Assembly: GCA_018665625.1 (NCBI GenBank)
Contig: JABJCF010000346.1
Span: 1-5,801 of the forward strand
Length of the DNA stretch: 5,801 nucleotides
Source of the DNA: Nitrospina sp.
Lineage (GTDB): Bacteria; Nitrospinota; Nitrospinia; Nitrospinales; VA-1
Direction: 5' to 3'
The stretch's first letter is position 1. Each line of letters opens with the position of its first letter. The notes beneath the pieces are model-generated. The model was given only the letters and a program-made list of their open reading frames with translations. It did not search any database and had not been told where the DNA came from. Below, in pieces: positions 1-5,128 of this stretch. The translations under genes were made by a program, and so were the position numbers.

Positions 1-847
1 GCCTGGATACCGCTAAAGCCCTTAGATCCAGTTGGCCCGGCGTGGTCTTTAAAAACTCTAAAACAGTGTTCTCAGGATGAAACGCCAATGGAATGAAAGT
101 TACAAATCCATTCGTCCTATCCTGAAGTTCTCTTAGCCGAACTAAATGGTCGGCCCTTTCTTCCACCGTTTCCAAATGACCGTATAACATGGTCGCATTA
201 CTTCTTAATCCCAGACCATGAGCCGTTTCATGAACATGTAACCAGTTTTCCCCAATTAATTTCTCGCCGCAAATCTTTTTCCTCACTCTTTTTGCAAAAA
301 TTTCGGCACCACCTCCAGGGATCGATCCCAAGCCTGCCTCTTTGAGTATAATCAGGGTTTCATCAAGAGGGCGTTGGGCCAACTCTGCCAAATAACCCAG
401 CTCAATAGCGGTAAATGCCTGAATATGAACATCCGGGAAACGTTCCTTCAAACCTTTCAACATATCCATGTAATATTCAAAAGGCAGGTCAGGGTGAAGC
501 CCACCCACAATATGAAACTCGCTTACATCTCCACCATTATATTGTTCCGCATCTGAGAAAATCTCCTCCAACGACTTTTCATAGGCATGGGGATGATCTT
601 CTTTCACACCAAAAGCACAAAACTGGCAACTGTGAATGCATATATTTGTAGGGTTGATATGACGGTTGTGAATAAAATACGTGGTGTCGCCATTAATCCT
701 TTCACGGACTATGTTGGCCAGATAACCAACACCCAATAAATCTGGGGTTTTCCAAAGAGTTATGCCCTCTTCTAAAGACAACCGCTCCTGGGCCATAACC
801 TTTTCATAGATAGGATTTAAATTTTTATCTTCGAACTCAAAAAGCAT
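1..847 (-). CDS. mqnE: Aminofutalosine synthase MqnE (radical SAM), 3' end cut by the window edge
   Basis: The reading frame starts at ATG 847 (MLFEFEDKNLNPIYEK...) and stays open to base 1, giving 282 codons; the family is usually about 360-390 residues, so the C-terminal quarter lies outside the window. The radical SAM cluster motif CX3CX2C is at C70, C74 and C77, in the context NPTNICIHSCQFCAFG. Further MqnE-type blocks follow: HIVGGLHPDLPFEYY (about 112-126), QAFTAIE (143-149), GGGAEIF (178-184), NATMLYGH (217-224) and FIPLAFHPENT (251-261). Members of this family join 3-[(1-carboxyvinyl)oxy]benzoate to S-adenosylmethionine to form aminofutalosine, an early step of the futalosine route to menaquinone, in the cytoplasm. 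The paralogue MqnC also carries CX3CX2C, but the GGGAEIF and PLAFHPENT blocks fit MqnE better. An in-frame TAA at 863-865 rules out a longer start; no strong ribosome binding site is seen. It lies 86 bases downstream of the prenyltransferase gene on the same strand, probably in one operon. Confidence 0.93.
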   Translation of the reverse strand, partial: MLFEFEDKNLNPIYEKVMAQERLSLEEGITLWKTPDLLGVGYLANIVRERINGDTTYFIHNRHINPTNICIHSCQFCAFGVKEDHPHAYEKSLEEIFSDAEQYNGGDVSEFHIVGGLHPDLPFEYYMDMLKGLKERFPDVHIQAFTAIELGYLAELAQRPLDETLIILKEAGLGSIPGGGAEIFAKRVRKKICGEKLIGENWLHVHETAHGLGLRSNATMLYGHLETVEERADHLVRLRELQDRTNGFVTFIPLAFHPENTVLEFLKTTPGQLDLRALAVSR

Positions 848-884
848 AAAAAGCCAGACGCATTAAATTATTAAGGAAGTAGGA

Positions 885-914
885 ATTATACTAGATTTTG
901 CCTAAAGTGAGCAA
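885..914 (-). promoter_or_regulatory. Candidate internal promoter upstream of mqnE
   Basis: On the minus strand the gap between the prenyltransferase gene and mqnE has a perfect -10 hexamer TATAAT (bases 885-890). It is preceded, after an 18-base spacer, by TTGCTC (909-914), which matches the -35 consensus in only half its positions. If real, it would give mqnE transcription independent of the upstream gene. The gap is A+T-rich, so a chance match is quite possible. Confidence 0.3.
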
Positions 915-933
915 TAAAGTAATTAACCACCCT

Positions 934-1791
934 CTACACCCATACACAGTCGGCGACAACAAAAACCATAAGACCTATACTGATAATTCCATTCATATTG
1001 AAAAATGCAACATTTATTTTTGAAAGATCATCTGGGCGGACCAGTGAATGCTCGTAAATCAACAAACCCCCGACAATCACCACTCCCGCAAAATATAGAA
1101 TGCCAAGGTCGCTAACAGACTGCAAAAGAATAAGCAGAAAAAGAATCATCAAGCCATGAGATGCAAAGGAAATGCGCAGTGCATTTTCAACACCAAACTT
1201 TTGCGGAATGGATTTCAACCCACTATCACGATCAAAATTCACATCCATGCAAGAGTAAAGGATATCAAACCCAACCAACCAGAAAACTACCGCCGCCCCG
1301 AGAAGCAATGAAACAAAAGATATCTCTTCACGAATCGCAACCCATGCCCCAATCGGCGCAATCGAAATGGCAAGCCCCAACCAGAAATGCGAATAAGCCG
1401 TAAACCGTTTGGTCAGGGAATAAAAAAACACAATAACCAAGGCCACCGGTGACAAATAGAGAGCAAGCAGATTTAACATCCCCGCCGCAAAAATAAAAAT
1501 CGCAGAAGACACAATCAAAAACAGCCAGTAGCTCTTCACATCGACTTGCCCCGAAGGAATCGCCCTACCCTGAGTACGCGGATTCCTCATATCAAATCGT
1601 GCATCCATAATTCGGTTAAAAGCCATAGCCGCACTTCTTGCACCCACCATGCAAACTAAAATCCACAGCAATTTTTCAAGTTCAGGCATCCCCTCTGCAG
1701 CAATAAAAGCGCTCATTACTGCGAATGGCAATGCAAAAACCGTGTGCTGAATTTTAATATCCGCGAATATAGCTGAAAGTTTAGCCAGCAA
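934..1791 (-). CDS. mqnP: UbiA-family aromatic prenyltransferase, likely MqnP of the futalosine pathway
   Basis: This is an integral inner-membrane prenyltransferase of 285 residues with about eight or nine hydrophobic helices, normal for the UbiA superfamily. Both Asp-rich, Mg-diphosphate-binding motifs are present: NRIMDARFD (N59, D63, D67) and DILYSCMDVNFDRD (D176, D183, D187, D189). The N-terminal KIQHTVFALPFAV is also typical. Family members transfer a polyprenyl chain from its diphosphate to an aromatic acid. Because mqnE lies directly downstream, the likely acceptor is 1,4-dihydroxy-6-naphthoate or a relative on the menaquinone route; ubiquinone-type UbiA acting on 4-hydroxybenzoate is the alternative. 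Start choice: the frame allows only TTG codons near its 5' end, after an in-frame TGA at 1807-1809. TTG 1791 has GAGGGAG six bases upstream and yields MLAKLSAIF, a usual UbiA N-terminus. TTG 1806 would add five residues and lacks a ribosome binding site. Confidence 0.88.
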   Translation of the reverse strand: MLAKLSAIFADIKIQHTVFALPFAVMSAFIAAEGMPELEKLLWILVCMVGARSAAMAFNRIMDARFDMRNPRTQGRAIPSGQVDVKSYWLFLIVSSAIFIFAAGMLNLLALYLSPVALVIVFFYSLTKRFTAYSHFWLGLAISIAPIGAWVAIREEISFVSLLLGAAVVFWLVGFDILYSCMDVNFDRDSGLKSIPQKFGVENALRISFASHGLMILFLLILLQSVSDLGILYFAGVVIVGGLLIYEHSLVRPDDLSKINVAFFNMNGIISIGLMVFVVADCVWV

Positions 1792-1797
1792 AACAAT

Positions 1798-1804
1798 CTC
1801 CCTC
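1798..1804 (-). promoter_or_regulatory. Shine-Dalgarno site that decides the TTG start of the prenyltransferase
   Basis: GAGGGAG on the minus strand ends six bases before TTG 1791. It would lie inside the coding region if TTG 1806 were used, which favours the shorter protein. Confidence 0.6.
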
Positions 1805-1827
1805 AATCACTTAAACGATCTGCAAAA

Positions 1828-1857
1828 AATATATGATACATTAATCAACTTAATCAA
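1828..1857 (-). promoter_or_regulatory. Candidate promoter for the prenyltransferase-mqnE operon
   Basis: On the minus strand TTGATT (bases 1852-1857) and TATATT (1828-1833) are separated by 18 bases and sit 37 bases upstream of the preferred start. They lie in the short divergent region between the prenyltransferase gene and the ABC transporter gene. The opposite strand of the same region has only a weak pair, TTAAAC (1811-1816) and TATGAT (1832-1837), with a 15-base spacer. The two candidates overlap, so expression in the two directions could interfere. The region is A+T-rich and the call rests on consensus matching alone. Confidence 0.35.
1841..1857. repeat. Direct repeat TTAATCAA x2, 9-base period, in the divergent promoter region
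   Basis: TTAATCAA occurs at 1841-1848 and again at 1850-1857, separated by one base. One copy covers the candidate minus-strand -35 element. It could be a small operator or simply low-complexity A/T sequence; no matching regulator gene is present in the window. Confidence 0.35.
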
Positions 1858-1873
1858 AACCTGCACATCCAAA

Positions 1874-3625
1874 ATGAATAATTACAGACAACTCCTGATA
1901 CTCCTCGTTCCCTACAAGAAAGCATTGTATGTTGGTGCTGTTTGCCTGATCATTGCCTCGTTGACCAATCTCGCAGTACCCCTCTATATCAAAAAACTGG
2001 TAGACGTGGTCATGGTTGAGAAAAACATGGCGTTGATGAACAACCTGACCCTGAGTATTGCCGGACTTTTTCTCTTACAACTCATTTTCTCGACCGCACA
2101 TAATTATTTGTTTGACCTGACTGAAAAACGCGCCATCACCGATTTTCGCATCAAACTATTCAAACATCTGCATACGCTTTCACTCAGTTTCTTTGTCAAG
2201 CGGCGTACCGGTGAAATCGTCTCCCGAATGACAAACGATATCACCACTATTGAAAATATTGTGACCGACCTTCCGGCCACATTATTGCAACAGTCCATTC
2301 GACTGTTTGGCGGCATTATAATTATCACTTATATGAACTGGAAGCTGACCTGCCTGATTCTGGTTCTTGCGCCTGTTCTTGTAGTGTTCGCTCGAACATT
2401 TGGCCGCAAACTAAAAAAGCTGTCCACAGAAATTCAAGACAAGCTCGCCGTGTCCACCACCATACTCGAAGAAAACATTTCCTGTATACAAGTCGTAAAA
2501 TCTTTCGTGCGCAGCAAACTTGAAAACCAACGCTTTGACAACGCCGTTGAAGACAGTTTTCAATCCGCTAAAAAACGCGTGATCATATCTTCATTTTTTG
2601 GTCCGAGTATCGGGTTCATCGCTTTCTCCACATCACTTATTTTGCTGTGGTATGGCGGACGCGAAGTCATCCTCGGAGAAATCAGTCCCGGGGAACTCAT
2701 CGCCTTCATCCTTTACGCAACCATCATCGCAGGACCTATGGGAAGTTTCGCACGCTTGTACGCCCGCATGCAAGAAGGAGTCGGAGCCAGCAAACGTGTT
2801 TTTGAAATCCTCGCTATGGAAGGCGAAGTTCGTGACCTGCCCGAAGCCAAACCCCTGCCGCGCATCGCTGGAAAAGTAGAACTCGACGACGTTCACTTTC
2901 ACTACCGAGAAGACCAGGAAGTAATAAAAGGCATCAGCTTCACGGTGGAACCGGGGCAAACCATAGCCCTGGTAGGACCAAGCGGCGCCGGCAAAAGCAC
3001 CCTGGTGCAACTGCTCCACCGGTTTTACGATCCGATAAAAGGAGAAATCCGCATCGATGGAATTCCCATAAAAACCGTTCAACAATCTAGTTACTGGGAA
3101 CAGATCGGCATCGTGCCGCAAGAAACGATTCTGTTTGGCGGAACCATTTTGGAAAATATTGAATACGCCAAACCCGGAGTGACCAAAGAAGAAGTCATAG
3201 AAGCTGCAAAAGCCGCCAACGCACATAACTTTATTATGGAAACACCTGAAGGATATGAAACGATAGTAGGAGAAAAAGGCATTCGCCTTTCAGCAGGACA
3301 ACGTCAACGCATCGCCATTGCCCGGGCCATCTTAAAAAATCCGCGCATCCTGATTTTGGATGAAGCTACTTCAGCGTTGGACAACGAATCCGAACTACTC
3401 ATTCAAGACGCATTGGAAAAGTTGATGCAGGGCCGCACCTCGTTCATCATTGCGCATCGACTTTCCACTATTCATAATGCTGAACGAATAATCGTTCTCG
3501 ATAAAGGCAAACTGGTCGAAAGCGGCAACCACAAACAATTAATGGAGCAAGAAGGTCTTTATCACAAACTCTATACCCTCAAGAGTTTGCAAATGGTTGA
3601 GGAACCTAACGCGGAATCGCAATAA
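1874..3625 (+). CDS. MsbA-like ABC exporter half-transporter (permease fused to ATPase)
   Basis: At 583 residues this has the normal length and order of a type IV ABC exporter half: six membrane helices (about residues 1-310), then a nucleotide-binding domain. All ATPase motifs are present: A-loop Tyr Y344, Walker A GPSGAGKS (368-375), Q-loop Q416, signature LSAGQ (472-476), Walker B ILILDE (492-497), SALD D-loop (500-503) and switch His H528. The signature has Ala where LSGGQ is commonest, a mild variant that should still work. The coupling-helix region (SFFVKRRTGEIVSRMTNDI, from about 105) is also typical. It should act as an inner-membrane homodimer exporting a lipid, lipopeptide or hydrophobic compound. 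MsbA itself (lipid A-core flippase) is one possibility, but substrate cannot be read from the sequence and no lipid A genes are nearby, so no symbol is given. ATG 1874 lacks a clear ribosome binding site, yet no other start codon lies in frame before it in the intergenic region. A small two-gene module begins 9 bases after its stop. Confidence 0.93.
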   Translation: MNNYRQLLILLVPYKKALYVGAVCLIIASLTNLAVPLYIKKLVDVVMVEKNMALMNNLTLSIAGLFLLQLIFSTAHNYLFDLTEKRAITDFRIKLFKHLHTLSLSFFVKRRTGEIVSRMTNDITTIENIVTDLPATLLQQSIRLFGGIIIITYMNWKLTCLILVLAPVLVVFARTFGRKLKKLSTEIQDKLAVSTTILEENISCIQVVKSFVRSKLENQRFDNAVEDSFQSAKKRVIISSFFGPSIGFIAFSTSLILLWYGGREVILGEISPGELIAFILYATIIAGPMGSFARLYARMQEGVGASKRVFEILAMEGEVRDLPEAKPLPRIAGKVELDDVHFHYREDQEVIKGISFTVEPGQTIALVGPSGAGKSTLVQLLHRFYDPIKGEIRIDGIPIKTVQQSSYWEQIGIVPQETILFGGTILENIEYAKPGVTKEEVIEAAKAANAHNFIMETPEGYETIVGEKGIRLSAGQRQRIAIARAILKNPRILILDEATSALDNESELLIQDALEKLMQGRTSFIIAHRLSTIHNAERIIVLDKGKLVESGNHKQLMEQEGLYHKLYTLKSLQMVEEPNAESQ

Positions 3626-3634
3626 CTCCTTCCA

Positions 3635-3919
3635 ATGCAAAATATATTTTATACTGAACATCTTAAGACTCGGCTTAAGGCCAGAAATATCCCCAACCAT
3701 TATCCAGAAGAAATATTTCTACATCCCGAGACTAATTTTATCGATAACATTGAAGGCCATATAATCGCGATTAAAAAGCTTGAATATAATGGTAAAGTTA
3801 GAGACATGATGGTAGCATACGATGAAGCTAATAGTGAGGTTTCTATAATTACCATTCACCCTATTTCCCTCGAAGATATAAACAAGCGAAGACGAACAGG
3901 GAGGTGGACAAAAATATGA
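3635..3919 (+). CDS. DUF4258-like small protein, putative toxin of a toxin-antitoxin pair
   Basis: This 94-residue soluble, basic protein has no signal peptide or membrane segment. The N-terminus EHLKTRLKARNIP (about residues 8-20) resembles the His/Arg helix that opens DUF4258 proteins. It is followed by a strand-rich core: HIIAIKKLEYNGKVRDMMVAYDE (about 42-64), EVSIITIHPI (about 68-77) and an Arg-rich C-terminus ending RRRTGRW. DUF4258 proteins are thought to have a RelE/ParE-like fold, so an RNase- or gyrase-directed toxin is conceivable, though the activity is inferred only. Its stop overlaps the ATG of the next gene as ATGA, indicating translational coupling. It starts 9 bases after the ABC transporter stop with no good ribosome binding site, so it may depend on transcription and translation from upstream. 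Sampled lines give about 36% G+C against about 50% in the ABC gene, a sign of separate origin. Confidence 0.7.
   Translation: MQNIFYTEHLKTRLKARNIPNHYPEEIFLHPETNFIDNIEGHIIAIKKLEYNGKVRDMMVAYDEANSEVSIITIHPISLEDINKRRRTGRWTKI
3898..3905 (+). promoter_or_regulatory. Shine-Dalgarno site for the DUF2283 gene, inside the upstream gene
   Basis: AGGGAGGT lies in the last codons of the DUF4258-like gene, about 10 bases before ATG 3916. It gives the second gene a strong ribosome binding site of its own, whereas the first gene has none that is obvious. That would favour making more of the putative antitoxin than of the putative toxin. Confidence 0.5.
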
Positions 3920-4110
3920 AACAAAAATATTACTATGATGAGAAATCCGATTCGCTGTTTATTCATTTAAAAGATGGACCCGAAGAACGATTCGAAGAAA
4001 CTGCTCCTGGAATACATGTTGAATTTAATGATAAAGACGAGATGATAGGTATAGAAATCCTTAAAGCATCAAGGTTTTCGGATAGGGCCAAAAAGTCATT
4101 TCACAAATAA
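3916..4110 (+). CDS. DUF2283 family small protein, putative antitoxin
   Basis: This 64-residue acidic protein matches the short DUF2283 pattern: YYDEKSDSLFIHL near the N-terminus (about residues 6-18), then PGIHVEFNDKDEMIGIEILKAS (about 31-52). These form one small beta-rich unit that makes up nearly the whole protein. Proteins of this family often stand beside DUF4258 or similar small proteins and are commonly read as antitoxins, which is the reason for the call. ATG 3916 is chosen because it overlaps the upstream stop as ATGA, has AGGGAGGT at 3898-3905, and gives the usual family N-terminus. A GTG at 3904 would add four residues but lies inside that ribosome binding site. Neutralisation of the upstream product is inference. 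The toxin-first gene order is the reverse of most type II modules but is seen in some (for example higBA). Confidence 0.75.
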   Translation: MKQKYYYDEKSDSLFIHLKDGPEERFEETAPGIHVEFNDKDEMIGIEILKASRFSDRAKKSFHK

Positions 4111-4152
4111 TGCCCGCCTTTCTTTACCAAATTTATTGTTAGCAAACAGCAG

Positions 4153-4160
4153 CCCCCCCC
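4153..4160. repeat. Run of eight C upstream of the globin-domain gene
   Basis: An uninterrupted C8 tract lies 22 bases before ATG 4183 in the 72-base gap after the DUF2283 gene. Such tracts are prone to slippage and, between promoter and start, can change expression. No convincing promoter or terminator is recognisable in the rest of the gap. Confidence 0.6.
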
Positions 4161-4182
4161 TAAAGACTTAAGAAAAACAGCC

Positions 4183-5103
4183 ATGAACGACAACGTACAA
4201 AACGATTACTCGGCTTTAAAATCTCATTATCGGTTTACAAATGAGGACCAAACGTTCTTACTTGAGATGCAGCCGCAAATCGCAGAATTCGCCGATGATT
4301 TCCTGGAAGGTTTTTACGAGTTCATCTGGAACTTTGGCAAAACTGCCGACTTCTTAAAAGATGAAGAAATCCTCAAACGCCACCGCGGAATGATTCGCCA
4401 ATGGTACATGGATCTGTTCGGAGGAAGTTATGACATCACCTACTTCCTTAAGCTATATAAAATTGGTGAAACCCATGTCCGCCTGGGGCTCCCCACCCAT
4501 TATGTGAACGCAGCGTTTAACTTTGTCCGTGTTTTTACTATCGGCAAGATTCAAACGCATTGCAAAGAAAGTGAAACACTCACAGAAAGAGTTCAGGCGT
4601 TTGAAAAAATTCTCGATATCAACTTGGATGTTTTAACCAGTTCCTATCGTCAGGAAGAAATGAGTAAATACCTGTCTCTTTCTCTCACTGAAAAAACTTT
4701 ATTGGGTTGGCTAAAGAAAACCAGCGCCTACTTCAACTATCTGCTCGCCGGCGCACTCGTGATGGTGGCGACTTTTGCGATTGGATTGTTTGTATACGAT
4801 GTTTACTTACTATTTTCTGGAAAGAATGAGGTAGAGGAAGGCATCCTGACCATTCTGGGAAGTTTATTGATCTTGTGGGCCGCCATAGAACTAATTCATC
4901 AGGAGATGGAACATTTACGCGGCGGGAGTTTTGCGCTCGAAGCATTTATTACCCTGGCTATCGCAGCACTCATTAGGAAAATTTTAATCTTTTCACTTTC
5001 TCCCGCGAAAACAACAGACGTTGTCATGTACGGTGTTTTAGTTCTTTGTCTCGGTATTTCCTATTGGCTGATCACGCATCGTTCGCAACCCATAAAAAAA
5101 TAA
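4183..5103 (+). CDS. Globin-coupled membrane sensor: protoglobin domain fused to a PsiE-like membrane domain
   Basis: Residues about 10-160 look like a globin sensor (protoglobin) domain. They include the FY pair at 44-45, with the Tyr likely at the distal B10 position, the helix block EILKRHRGMIRQWYMDLFGG (about 62-81), and the diagnostic IGETHVRLGLPTHYVNAAF, in which H98 would be the proximal haem ligand. After a short amphipathic link the C-terminal half has four hydrophobic helices (about 185-210, 219-238, 252-271, 279-297). The core ELIHQEMEHLRGGSFALEAF with AALIRKIL resembles the phosphate-starvation-inducible PsiE family. No signal peptide is present, so the haem domain should face the cytoplasm, anchored to the inner membrane. 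Expected role: sensing O2, NO or CO, or redox state, and passing this to the membrane domain, whose biochemical function is unknown. No GGDEF, kinase or methyl-accepting output is present. The protein looks complete; ATG 4183 has only a weak ribosome binding site. Confidence 0.82.
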   Translation: MNDNVQNDYSALKSHYRFTNEDQTFLLEMQPQIAEFADDFLEGFYEFIWNFGKTADFLKDEEILKRHRGMIRQWYMDLFGGSYDITYFLKLYKIGETHVRLGLPTHYVNAAFNFVRVFTIGKIQTHCKESETLTERVQAFEKILDINLDVLTSSYRQEEMSKYLSLSLTEKTLLGWLKKTSAYFNYLLAGALVMVATFAIGLFVYDVYLLFSGKNEVEEGILTILGSLLILWAAIELIHQEMEHLRGGSFALEAFITLAIAALIRKILIFSLSPAKTTDVVMYGVLVLCLGISYWLITHRSQPIKK

Positions 5104-5128
5104 AGACTGTTCAATCTCTCTTTATTTT
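5097..5128. terminator. Possible bidirectional terminator hairpin between convergent genes
   Basis: AAAATAAAGA (5097-5106) and TCTTTATTTT (5119-5128) form a perfect 10-base-pair inverted repeat around a 12-base loop. The hairpin spans the stop codons of both convergent genes. On the minus strand the second arm runs on into three more T, giving a U-rich tail. The stem is nearly all A/T with one G-C pair, so it would be a weak intrinsic terminator. Confidence 0.45.

Noticed and set aside
374..651. Two overlapping plus-strand open frames
   Set aside because: They lie opposite mqnE, whose translation shows the radical SAM motif and family blocks. The plus-strand translations have no family features.
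1161..1403. Plus-strand open frame of 80 codons
   Set aside because: It is antisense to the prenyltransferase gene with low-complexity translation, and is a shadow frame.
2633..3226. A 197-codon open frame on the minus strand inside the ABC transporter gene
   Set aside because: It is antisense to the conserved ATPase motifs, its translation is rich in Phe, Gly and His with no recognisable domain, and it has no supporting start signal. It is a shadow of the real gene.
1874..3625. Naming the ABC exporter msbA
   Set aside because: The architecture and length match, but many exporters share them and no lipid A or LPS genes are nearby; the substrate cannot be assigned.
3904..3906. GTG as start of the DUF2283 gene
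   Set aside because: It lies within the AGGGAGGT ribosome binding site, and ATG 3916 overlaps the upstream stop as ATGA and gives the usual family N-terminus.
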